From assembly GCA_014526335.1 (NCBI GenBank), contig JACTAT010000083.1:24617-88616 (forward strand): DNA of 64,000 nucleotides. The letters run 5' to 3'. This document shows, one piece after another, positions 11,868 to 22,513 of this stretch. The DNA is from Chrysaora quinquecirrha (Eukaryota > Cnidaria > Scyphozoa > Semaeostomeae > Pelagiidae). The notes beneath the pieces are model-generated. The model did no database searches. It saw only the letters and a program-made list of their open reading frames with translations, and was not told the origin of the DNA. Each line of letters opens with the position of its first letter. Positions within the stretch are counted from its first letter, which is position 1. A program made the position numbers and the translations under genes.

Positions 11868-12595
11868 TAGTCCAAAAATCAAAGTTGTCAAAATTGGGTG
11901 AAAATCACTACAGAGGGCAAGTTTTTGGTGCTAATTTCGAAAATTTAATCCTTTTTTAAAAAAATTTTGACCTTTAGGGGTCAAATCGGGGGTAAAAGTG
12001 GAAAAGGGGGCAAGAGTGTCAAAACGTCAAATAACCATTAGAATCGTCTGAAAATTTGAAAATGGGGTGCATTTCCGGTGCTGATTTCGAATATCTTACT
12101 CTTTTTTCGAAATTTGGAAGTTTTAGGGGTCAAATCAGGGGTAATGGAGTTGAAAGGGGGCAAGGGTTACAAAACTTCAAAAAACCATAAGAATTGAAAA
12201 TTAGTAATTTGGGTGCATTTTGGGTGCTGATATCAAAAACCTAATAATTTTTTTAAAATATCGACGTTTTGGGGGCCAAGCTAGGGGTAAGTGGGTAAAT
12301 GGGGGGCAAAACTTTCAAAACTTCAAAAAACCATAACAATTGTATGAAAATTAGTAATTTGGGTGAATTTTCGGTGCTGATACCAAAATCCTAATAACTT
12401 TTTTAAAATATCAATGTTTTGGGGGCCAAACTGGGGGTAAGTGGGTAAATGGGAGTTTCAAAACTTCAAATAAACATTAGAATTGTATATGAATTAGTAA
12501 TTGGGGTGAATTTTGGGTGCTGATTTCAAAAATCTGATTAGTTTTTCCACATTTTGACGTTAAGGGGGCCAAACCAGGGGTAAGGGGGCGAATAT
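11868..12595 (+). repeat. Five-copy tandem repeat, period about 147 bp
   Basis: The marker GGTGCTGAT (with variants) recurs at 11927, 12077, 12223, 12373 and 12516, spacings of 150, 146, 150 and 143. Each unit has a GGGTGCATTTT-GGTGCTGAT block, an AT stretch with TTTTTTAAAATAT, then a 'GGGGGCCAA...GGGGTAAG' block and a 'CAAAACTTCAAA' block. Units differ by substitutions and small indels. Confidence 0.85.
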
Positions 12596-12988
12596 TCTGC
12601 TCTGCTTCTTTACACTGCGGAATTCGGAACTGTCATACAGAAGCTTCTGGTCCCCTTCTGGTTCGTTCTATTCATCAATACGTAAATCTCTTTGTAAAGC
12701 TGAGTGACTAAAGGTACATGAATCACGTCTTGAAAAGCTCTTTGGTTTATGCTGATTGGTTCCCTTCAGTTCGCAGTTCTTACCATTTTCATGATGTCAG
12801 TATCTACGTCTTCTTGTGTACTTTTGCTACGTTGGCAGGGGGCTGGCATGCACTGTGTTTCAGAGATGTCTGTTGTTATAGACGACTGGGGTGAAATCAA
12901 AAAAGCGTGCGAATGACGACAGCATTGCTGAAAATAAGTTTGATCAGAAATAGACCGTCATCATTGTCATTTGTCCAAAAGGTTGAAT

Positions 12989-14359
12989 ATGGAAACGGAT
13001 TATGAAAGTGCATCTTCTTCTGACGACTATGATGATGATTATGATGATTATGATTCTATCATAAGTGACGATTTTCCGCAGATGAATTTTCAGATGACGA
13101 AATAGATTCAAATGCTGAGGAGAGCGAAGAGATATACCATCCCAAGGGCGTTGAAAGCGACGATGATGACAGAGGTTGCTGTCACTGGTCAAGAACTCCT
13201 GCCATAGAGTTCCAGGATACCATCGAGCCAGTTGATGGCATTCATGAGTATGGTGAACCAGCAGTGGAGTTTCCTGATGATGCAAAACCGCATAATGTCG
13301 TCAAAAGCATAATGGATGATGAGTTTATTATCAGGTGTATTGAGAGCACAAATGAACATGGATCAAACGATCCTGAGTATTTGCAGAAGATTGGACAAAT
13401 CAACAGTGACGAGAAAGGTATAGACTTTGTAAGAGTTTTCCTTGCTGTCAAATGGCACTTAAAAATGCTAGGATACCCACAGCACAAATGGGCATGGAGT
13501 GAGGATCCCCTAAAGTCCCAGCCTGAAATAAAGAAAATGACGAGTCATGAGATTTTCCGTCTGTTGCTCAAGCATTTCCGAGTAGTCAAAAGTTCCATGC
13601 TTCCTTCTAGAAACAGCCCAATCTATCATCCCTTACAGAATATCAACGATGCTGTTGACTACTTGCGAGAGAAATCAGTGTCAAAGTGGTCTTTTGGTTG
13701 GAAATTGTGCATCGACGACGGCTGAGTAAGAAGCAAAAGCAAAAGAAACCCATTCAAAATAAGAAACCCAGACAAACCAATTAGGATGGGCTGGACAGTA
13801 AACAAGATTTGTGACAAGGGGCAGCTGGGAGGAGACTACATTGCGAACCACGTAGTAAAAGTAGGAAAGAAGACGTACCGACATCCTGAAAACGGTAAGA
13901 ACTACGACATTGTCGACCAGCTTTTATCAGCCTATAGGGATACTTACTAGGAGACTAGTCGTGATGGATAGTGGATTTCCTACTATGAAACTTATGGAGG
14001 ATGCCAAGTGCTTATGGAATACCCGACTTGTTTCTACCCAGCGAGGAAACACTGCTCATTTTCCAAAAAACCATAAAGAAAACTTACGATCGACTAAAGC
14101 ATTTGTCCGTGGGTACTCCAAAACACTCCACAACAACGACAACAACGCGGTTGTTTTCCTAGACAACGACATAAAGTCTGGCGAAGATTTCTGGGTACCG
14201 ATCAGCGTCAATCAAGGAGCAGAACAAGCTATTATTCATGTACCTCTAGTCGCCCAGCTTTACAAAGAGATTTACAGATGGGTGGACGGAACAAACCAGC
14301 AGCTTTCCTTTCCTTTTGACCTTTTAATCGTCAGAAAAAAATTAGATCCAACAGCCTAA
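12989..14359 (+). pseudogene. piggyBac transposase (DDE_Tnp_1_7-type), broken
   Basis: An acidic Asp/Ser-rich N-terminus (METDYESASSSDDYDDD) is usual for piggyBac proteins. The open stretch 13264-13725 contains WAWSEDPLKSQPEIKKM and LKHFRVVKSS...YHPLQNINDAVDYL and ends in KLCIDDG, at the place of the first catalytic Asp. A TGA follows at once. The same frame then continues with NPFKIRNPDKPIRMGW, the typical 'KY.P.KPI+.G.K' segment. The stretch 13910-14359 has VVMDSGFPTMKL, at the second catalytic Asp, and VVFLDNDIKSGEDFWVPISV, at the third. Frame shifts lie near 13085 and 13950. It is defective. Confidence 0.75.
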
Positions 14360-14410
14360 TTGTGAAATAACAAAGAAAAGATTAATAAAAAATCGATTCA
14401 GAAAAAAGGG

Positions 14411-14895
14411 GCCTGCAGAAAATCAAAGCATACAATTTTGTGCCTGCGAGCGGCGCTCGCGCAGATTAATGAGGTCTGTAAACATTTCTCTGGCATGTCA
14501 TCTCACTTCAAAAGAAGCTACAAAAATGATGCAATTGAAATTGACAGAAAGCAAAAAGAGGAGGAGCAGAACAGAAGGGAGGAGAAGAAAGAGAGAGAAA
14601 GAGAGAAGAAAAAGAAAGAAGGGGGAAAAGAAACGAAAATGAATGACCAAAAAGGAAAGAGAGAAAATGGAAAATGCCTGCAAGAGTTTGGAAATGCCAA
14701 GAAAGCGATGGAATTTATGATGAAGAGGAGGCAGGAGATTGGATTGCCTGTGATAACTGTCCCTGCTGGTTCAAAATGAAGTGTACCAATATATTTGTAC
14801 CTGATGAAACAAACCTCAAAGATATTGACTATCCCTTTCACTTTTTTCTTTTGCTGCCCTTTGCAAATGGTTTCTTAATGTATAAGCATAGTTAG
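14411..14895 (+). pseudogene. Lys/Glu-rich segment followed by a PHD-like zinc motif
   Basis: The frame 14438-14779 is dominated by KEEEQNRREEKKEREREKKKK, likely a charged helix or low-complexity linker. In the overlapping frame from 14674 comes WKCQ...GDWIACDNCPCWFKMKCTNI. Its C-x2-C-x2-W-F-x3-C spacing matches the second half of a PHD finger. Position and strand suggest it is the 3' part of the piggyBac gene or of a gene captured with it. A one-base shift joins the two frames. Confidence 0.5.
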
Positions 14896-15163
14896 ACCTA
14901 GTGTAAGAGTTTAGGGAGGATTTCAGGGTGATTTTGTAAGTTTTGGCATACAAAAGCAACACCCATTCAGAGATAAACTTGTGCAATATTGGGTGCCCTT
15001 TGCTGTATATCCACTCCTGTAGATATATGTAACAAAATAAGTGATTAAATAGATAAATGTCAGTTGAATATTCTTGCATAATTAATCACAATGTAAGACC
15101 ATGCTTCCAAGCAAGCATGTTGTGATTATAATATCCGTCTGTCTGTCTGTATGTATATTTTAA

Positions 15164-16614
15164 TGAAAATTAGAAAGCATTTCTAATTTGAGTTAAAGCA
15201 GCAGTGAGCGTTCTAGTCTCCCTGTTGGGCCTCTTGCCAGGGTCTCTGTGCCGTTTCAAGGCTGTCTTGTGTATAAAGGGCTGAAAAATTGTTGGGAACT
15301 TTCTCATTCATATTTGCAAAATTTGTGAAGTGAATGAGCGAAGAAGATGAAGAAGACATCGTCGAGTGATTCAGCTAAGTGTTTTTTACTTATTCTTATC
15401 TTCGTTGGTTTGGTCATGTCCTTCAGAGCTTGCAGTAAAATAATTTGTGTAGGTCTTGTATCTAGGCCTAAAATCCAGCTATCGATGTGCATTGCTGCAC
15501 GTGTGGTATGGTAATCAGTAATGAACTGCTCGAGGTCTTCACCTGTGTTTCAATTTTTTCTTGCAGATTCAATATGTTAAATCATGAAATACATGCTGCT
15601 GTTCCCAGCTTTGGGAATTATTGTTATGCTCAATTAGCTTTAAGCTGTGTGAAATGTTATGTGCTCCAGCTTGTTCGGAGCTGTGCTTTTGTGCAAAACG
15701 ATTCTTTGAAATTGAGTGTTAATTTTTATGCTCTATTATAGAGCCTTGTGTGTGTCGTGTGCTGCTTGTTGCAGCAACCTATTGCCTTTTCATGTTTTAT
15801 GCTCCTTGCAAATTTACTTTTTGAATTAATTGCTTTTTGCAGTGTATTTCCTGGACTGTGTTCTGTCAATTTGGCCATCGGTTGGTGGTTTGGTGGGGGA
15901 GAAAACTTCGTGTTCTTTTGGCGGGAAAAACAGGTTTTTCTTCACCAAACCCCAACCTTTGGGCTGAAATTTTGATTATTTGCAATTGGGCCTGTGTACA
16001 TTCGCCCAACTTGCTCCCATTATGACAGAACACAGGCCATCATGCTAACTTGTTATGTTAGACATAAGGCTCAACAGCTCTGAGGAGCATGGCCAAATTT
16101 AATGGTGGTTCGGATTTGGGTTTGTGGTTGCGAACGACCAGGCTTTAAATGAAAATTAGAAAGCATTTCTAATTTGAGTTAAAGCAGGAGTGAGCGTTCT
16201 GGTCTCCCTGTTGGGCCTCTTGCGAGGGTCTCTGTGCCGTTTCGAGGCTGTCTTGTGTATAAAGGGCTGAAAAATTGTTGGGAACTTTCTCATTCATATT
16301 TGCAAAATTTCCCACCCGCCCTCCCGTTCCTGTGTACTGGATAGTTACTGGCCATAACTTTCTGGCATGCCTTGTATACAGGCCCCCGTGAAAAACAGGT
16401 TTTTCTTCACCAAACCCCAACCTTTGGGCTGAAATTTTGATTATTTGCAATTGGGCCTGTGTACATTCGCCCAACTTGCTCCTATGATGACAGAACACAG
16501 GCCATCATGCTAACTTGTTATGTTAGACATAAGGCTCAACAGCTCTGAGGGGCATGGCCAAATTTAATGGTGGTTCGGATTTGGGTTTGTGGTTGCGAAG
16601 GACCAGGCTTTAAC
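15164..16614 (+). repeat. Direct duplication with unequal middle parts
   Basis: Block 1 (about 155 bp, starting AAAATTAGAAAGCATTTCT) occurs at 15164-15318 and 16148-16312. Block 2 (about 220 bp, starting AAAAACAGGTTTTTCTTC) occurs at 15927-16147 and 16391-16614. The copies are joined end to end. The interval between blocks is about 610 bp in the first copy and about 80 bp in the second, so one copy has an insertion or the other a deletion. No coding signal is seen. Confidence 0.85.
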
Positions 16615-16686
16615 ATTGTAAATCATTGTATCAACTGTATGGTTTGCATGTCAGCGGCCGGACAGGTTTTGAGCAGCGGAAAGTTA

Positions 16687-17619
16687 AAACAAACTTGCAT
16701 TTGCCCATAGGGGTTGAACAAATTTAAGTATGTTATGATTAAGTTTTTTTTTTCTTGTTATTTAATTAATAAACAATCTTTCTTCTGGATACCATCATTA
16801 TTATTTGATGAATAAACTATTTGTTCTTATGTAATTATTTTGGCTTTTAATCTAGCTTGATTAGTTTTAATGTTTAAATATTTTATTAAATTTTTTCCTT
16901 CTTTCGGTCTTTCTTCTTTTAAATTATTTGTTTTTTGTTCTGTTACTGTTACTAAAGGTAATTCCATTCATTCATGTATATAACATAGCTTTATTGTTGC
17001 CATGTAAACAAACAAAAGGCACTTGGCTGGATAGTTCTTTTGAGTTTTTTCAAGTGTCCTAAGCTACAAATAGTATATTATTGATTATCTAGTTATTCCT
17101 TGTAGACTGAAATTTAAAGCTTGAATAATATATGAATTGAATTGCATTATAATTGCTGAATGTTTTGGGCTTTATTTGATGTTTTCTTTTTTGAAATTAA
17201 AAAAATGAATCAGGCGGCAGGGATGGGACCAACCCCTATACTACTTCATACATTAGTATTCGCAGGTTTTTCTCCTCACCTTGAGTGTGTCTATTTCTTT
17301 TTTCTTCTGCATTCACATTATTGACCCAGGACATTTGCTTTTATAACCTTTGTTATGAATCTATTGTGTATTTTGTCTAGCTTAACTATATTCCTGTCTA
17401 GGTAAAGGTTCCATACTTTAGCCTAATATTCCATGGAGGCCCTCACAAGAGATATGTAACCTATCTTTCTACAGTTCTCTGGGACATTCTTGAGGTTTCT
17501 CGTAAAAAGCCCAGGGTGACATTGGCTTTCTTGGTGATGTTGTTTATTTGGAGGCTCAATTAAAGGTAATTTGATATTTCCAAGGCCATGATGATGATTG
17601 TTTTGCACTTCTTATATTT
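16687..17619. other. AT-rich, no gene recognised
   Basis: Contains T-rich runs and a pyrimidine-rich stretch around 16890-16950. There is no ORF with family signatures. Confidence 0.6.
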
Positions 17620-18382
17620 AACAAGAGTGCAAGATAATAAGCAGATGGGATTTTCAATGTGCAGATGGACAGCTGCTGCCCTTGATTTAGCTTTGCTGCC
17701 CCTATAACAATAAAGGGCAGCAGATATGTCAATCAGCCAATAATATTGCTCATCTGCCAGATCCCTATCAATCCACCTCATTAAGTCATTAACACTTTAA
17801 ATTCAATAGGAGCTTGACCCGCTCTATTGTTTAGATTCTTCTTTGATTACCAAAAGAAAAAGGTGTGAATCAGTGAAAAGAAGGAGAACAAGAGAAGCCC
17901 TGAGGGCTGCCCTTGTTTCAACATTGACAAGTTTCAATTGTGTGAGATGTCATTAATTTCTTTAGTTTAATTTCATTTATTCATTCAAAACAAACCTACA
18001 TGCTGCTGTGGATCCCAATTATGCTTAAGAAGTAATATAAGAAATGAGAATTCTTTCCTTGATTCTATTTTATTCATATTCAACCAATTTAACGCATAGT
18101 GCAGCCCTATTCAACCAATTTAACGCATAGTGAAACCGATAAACAGTCAGTTATGACAGTCACATAGCAGGAATCCGCTACCCTTCTTGATAGAAAATCA
18201 GAAAATTCCATCTTTCACAATAATATTTTGTTTAATTTTATTTTTTTAGAAAAAGGAAAATGAAAAACCTTTCTAGTTTGCGCAATTAAACAACACCGGC
18301 ATCGCGCAATTAACGTTTTCCAAAATAAAGCGCAAGAAGTCAGTTAAGTCATAATGAAACATTTCAGTAGAAACTCTAACCC
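17620..18382 (+). repeat. Left long inverted repeat of the 4.1-kb element
   Basis: Pairs with 20996-21732. It includes several GGGCAGC/GCTGCCC motifs near 17670-17720. The minus strand holds a short ORF (17560-17781) starting MRWIDRDLADEQYYWLIDI, and the other arm encodes the same peptide almost unchanged. A 36-bp block ending in 'tttaacgcatagtg' is tandemly doubled here only. Confidence 0.85.
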
Positions 18383-19206
18383 TTTTTGCTTTCAATGACT
18401 TTATCAACATATTCTCAATTCAAAAGCATAGCTAAAACTTATTTTATAATAAAAGAATAATACAAAGTGGGCAAAGCTGTGTTTGCAAATAAAAAATCGA
18501 GCAGAAAGCCTAAATAGATTGGGGTTATTTAGAAAACAATTTTTGGAATGCCAAGTTTCAAATATGCTTGTCAAGTTACGTTGGTTGGTTTAGTTGTACT
18601 TCCATGGTTTTTGTCATTATACATGTACCTCGCAGACTACATTAATAGTACTCGACATATCTTCAGCGAAGTAACCATAGGCTGACAATGAATCAAGTGA
18701 GGTCATTGATTGAACTGCGTGAGAGTTATTTTCTTTGCATTCCCTGGCAATTCCAGGAATTCTGCGTGGTTGCTCGGATTACTTAAAGTTTAAATTACAT
18801 AAATACGCAATTAATATTAATTATAGAAGAGTAAAGCAATTAAGAGTAAGACGAGATTTCAAAATAATTCTGCAGCTACATCATGATGGAAGATCCCAAC
18901 TATGATATCAAAATGGTTGGCTTAATCGAATTCGTAGGTTTGAGTAAACGCCATAAAATCACAAACTAAAACTCTGAGACTACTTCTGCCCTCCCCTTCT
19001 TCTGCCCTCTCCCGTCTCCTCCATGGAGTGCCGTCTAGTTTGACTTGCTCAAGATGGCCGCAAATTGAGTGCGCAAACATCATAGAATGCTATAAATTTG
19101 GACACAACATTGCTTCAAGGGGGAAGGGAGTGAAGTACAAAAAGTTTAACTGATGACTGTCGCCAGTAAATTTGGGTAACTGGTCTCAGCATATTTTGTG
19201 AAGGAT

Positions 19207-20300
19207 CTATTAATTCACAGAAATTCCCTGATTTGAGTTAGTCTTTAGTCCGAGAATCATATCTGAGTCTATATGAAACTGAGACCTGAGTTCCGTGCGA
19301 ACTCCGCTCTTTTCTTCGACTGTTAAGGCTTCGAAGTTCATACATCTTTGAATTGGATTCTAACATTTTGATTCAACAATAAGTATTTTTTCAATTAATT
19401 TCGTTATCATGAACAGTTCTATTGAGCATATAATGCTTAAAATTGTTGTGCTGCTTAATCTGGTTATTCTATATTTAAGACTTTATTTGCTGCCCCTTTG
19501 CTGCCCTTCTGCTGCCCGTTCGCTGCCCCTTCTTAAGTCTTAAATTTAAGCTTTAAAACAAAAAAAATCTCATCACTTTCATTAAATATCACGATTTATC
19601 TATTAATTCACAGAAATTCCCTGATTTGAGTTAGTCTTTAGTCCGAGAATCATATCTGAGTCTATATGAAACTGAGACCTGAGTTCCGTGCGAACTCCGC
19701 TCTTTTCTTCGACTGTAAAGGCTTCGAAGTTCATACATCTTTGAATTGGATTGTAACATTTTGATTCAAGAATAAGTATTTTTCAATTAATTTCGTTATC
19801 ATGAACAGTTCTATTGAGCATATAATGCTTAAAATTGTTGTGCTGCTTAATCTGGTTATTCTATATTTAAGACTTTATTTGCTGCCCCTTTGCTGCCCTT
19901 CTGCTGCCCGTTCGCTGCCCCTTCTTAAGTCTTAAATTTAAGCTTTAAAACAAAAAAAATCTCATAATTTTCATTAAATATCACGATTTATCTATTAATT
20001 CACAGAAATTCCCTGATTTGAGTTAGTCTTTAGTCCGAGAATCATATCTCAGTCTATATGAAACTGAGACCTGAGTTCCGTGCGAACTCCGCTCTTTTCT
20101 TCGACTGTTAAAGCTTCGAAGTTCATACATCTTTGAATTGGATTCTAACAGTTTGATTGAACTATAAGTATTTTTCAATTATTTTCGTTATCATGAACAG
20201 TTGAGAGATAATGCTAACGATAGTTGGGCTACCTTAAAGTATCTGGTTATATATGACAAGTTATCTATCAATTCACAGAAATTCCCTCGTTTGAGATTGA
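19207..20300 (+). repeat. 392-bp tandem repeat, two full and two partial units
   Basis: Units start with CTATTAATTCACAGAAATTC at 19207, 19600 and 19992, and a diverged start lies at 20265. The first two are 393 and 392 bp. The third is shortened (273 bp) by loss of the segment carrying GCTGCCC motifs. Units 1 and 2 are nearly identical, which suggests recent amplification. Each full unit ends with four clustered GCTGCCC motifs (about 19490-19530 and 19880-19922). Confidence 0.9.
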
Positions 20301-20995
20301 TTTTAGTCGGAGAAACATATTTTCGCTTATGTTGCTACCCTCTAGAAGTGGAGTTATTTTATATTTCTTTGTTGCCGGGTTTTTATTGTTTTATTCATCT
20401 TATCATACTTATTTATCAAAGTTTTTGTCATATCTCTCTTGATGATTGTTTCAATTGGCTCCCCTTATGCCCCTTTCCATGCGCTGGTCTATTGTTAGCC
20501 AGTATGAAGCTTTGTTGTAAACAAAGGGACACATGCTATAGTGTTGATTTTATAGGTTACTGTGGTAGCAGTGTTAACAAAGTACTGGGCCGAGTTATTA
20601 TGACAGTAGTCTATCTTCTCACAGCTGATATAGTTACTAGGGTATACGAAGGAATGAGATACGCAAACTTCATGTTTCATGCTGAATTGTCATTGCGCTT
20701 ATTTTGCGTCGAGTTCGTCAAAGAAGCGATAATATACAACTTCAATTCATTTTGGTTCACCACGGTGCGCGCAAATCAATGATTGGCTACTTCCAATAAT
20801 GGAATTGGAATTGGGAATGAAATCCCATCTAGTACTACGTGAAACCTCCATCAAGAATCGAGCAAAATCTGTGGAATATGCAGGAATTTTGGAAAAGGTA
20901 TTATTTTGTTAGGTCTATGCATTGACCTTTGTTTTTAAACTTATATTCTGCATATAAATTTAAGGCATTACACCTTTAGAAAGTTGATGATCGTG

Positions 20996-21732
20996 TTAGA
21001 GTTTCTACTGAAATGTTTCATTTTGACTTAACTGACTTCTTGCGCTTTATTTTGGAAAACGTTAATTGCGCGATGCCGGTGTTGTTTAATTGCGCAAACC
21101 AGAAAGGTTTTTTATTTTCCTTTTTCTAAAAAAATAAAATTAAACAAAATATTATTTTGAAAGATGGAATTTACTGATTTTCTATCAGGAAGGGTAGCAG
21201 ATTCCTGCTATGTGACTGTTTATCGGTTTCTTTTTTGAAAAGAAGGGCTGCACTATGCGTTAAATTGGTTGAATATGAATAAAATAGAATCAAGGAAAGA
21301 ATTCTCATTTCTTATATTACTTCTTAAGCATAATTGGGATCCACAGCAGCATGCAGGTTTGTTTTGAATGAATTAATGAAATTAAACTAAAGAAATTAAT
21401 GACATCTCACACAATTGAAACTTGTCAATGTTGAAACAAGGGCAGCCCTCAGGGCTTCTCTTGTTCTCTTTCTTTTCACTGATTCACACCTTTTTCTTTT
21501 GGTAATCAAAGAAGAATCTAAACAATAGAGCGGGTCAAGCTCCTATTGAATTTAAAGTGTTAATGACTTAATGAGGTGGATTGATAGGGATCTGGCAGAT
21601 GAGCAATATTATTGGCTGATTGACATATCTGCTGCCCTTTATTGTTATAGGGGCAGCAAAGCCAAATCAAGGGCAGCAGCTGTCCATCTGCACATTGAAA
21701 ATCCCATCTGCTTATTAGCTTGCACTCTTGTT
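20996..21732 (-). repeat. Right long inverted repeat of the 4.1-kb element
   Basis: Reverse-complement partner of 17620-18382. The ORF at 21571-21753 repeats the peptide of the left arm, differing at a single residue (Ser/Ala) within the shared arm sequence. Confidence 0.85.
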
Positions 21733-21753
21733 GTTTGCAGAAACTTTATATAG

Positions 21754-22513
21754 ATACAAGCAGCCCAATAAGCTCTTGTGTGATGTCAGGTATATTGTAC
21801 AAAGAACATCGCAGTTGTGTCAAATGACAAAAGATGTTCAAAGAAAAAGGCATAATGATCTCCATAAAACTTCACACTGAACAAGGTGCCATAATTCAAA
21901 TAGGAATTTTAGTGAAAATAAGCACATACAGTATCATCAACTTACCAAACATTTCACAAATCCCTTTAATTGATACTGCCACTACCAGTGTCAATTTTAC
22001 CACATTCACATTCAGAGTTACTTTCGTGTCTCTCTAAATTTTCCATTCCCTCAACCTAACTTTTGATGTCTGTTAACAGTTTCTTTCTTTCTGAAATGGA
22101 CTTTTTAAGGTCATCTACCATCTGCACTGAAAACACATAGACAACTGATCAATGAGTAACAAGTCAGCAACCGATTTCCAAGAGGGTGTGTGTGCAAGAG
22201 GATTAGTATGAGGAAGAATCTAATGAAAGAAAGTTCTTGGCTGTCAAAAACGAGGCTTGCCCCTGATGGCTAAAATCAGTACCAAATGTGAAAACAAGCC
22301 ATGTCCCCGTTAGCTCAAATCGGGACTGGAGACATCCCAATCAATCATAGAGTTCCGACAGCCAACAGCACCTATGACGGCAAATAGTACCTCTGATGAC
22401 GGATTATTTTTTACCCTCTGCTGTCCAGATGTCCAGCTGCAGAATCTTTCCTGGTGGTAAGGAGGCAATTGATTCACCTTTCTTAGTTAATTTTTTCCAA
22501 GCCACACAAAAAG
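21754..22513. other. No gene recognised
   Basis: Sequence between the 4.1-kb element and the BEL/Pao fragment. An upstream gag region would be expected here, but no gag-like reading frame is seen. Confidence 0.5.

Larger units (their letters stand above)
11821..16666 (+). mobile_element. piggyBac-like element, probable extent
   Basis: The left edge at 11819-11822 reads TTAA followed by CCCTCTCCGGCCCAGCG, which resembles piggyBac termini (TTAA target then a CCC-start TIR). On the right, GCGGCCGGACAGG at 16654-16666 matches part of that tip in reverse complement (TCCGGCC core), and a TTAA lies at 16683-16686. The transposase remnant lies between them at 12989-14359. The right end is uncertain because the match is short and not directly abutted by TTAA. 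Confidence 0.4.
17620..21732. mobile_element. 4.1-kb element with arms of about 750 bp, no recognisable transposase
   Basis: 17620-18382 is the inverted complement of 20996-21732, with outer tips AACAAGAGTGCAAG and CTTGCACTCTTGTT. The arms agree closely throughout, apart from a 36-bp local duplication in the left arm (18078-18135). The interior (18383-20995) carries 392-bp tandem units. I see no transposase, helicase or polymerase motif, so the element is probably non-autonomous or foldback-like. A target-site duplication could not be fixed. Confidence 0.8.

Noticed and set aside
11360..12600. Possible CRISPR-like array in the regular repeats
   Set aside because: Units of about 147 bp are contiguous and diverged, with no short repeat plus unique spacer pattern, and the genome is eukaryotic.
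14498..14841. Minus-strand ORFs rich in Phe, Leu and Ser
   Set aside because: They are the antisense of the Lys/Glu-rich plus-strand segment and show a low-complexity artefact.
20201..20782. 193-codon open frame inside the 4.1-kb element
   Set aside because: It starts inside a decayed tandem unit and has no recognisable motif. Its composition reads like translated AT-rich DNA.
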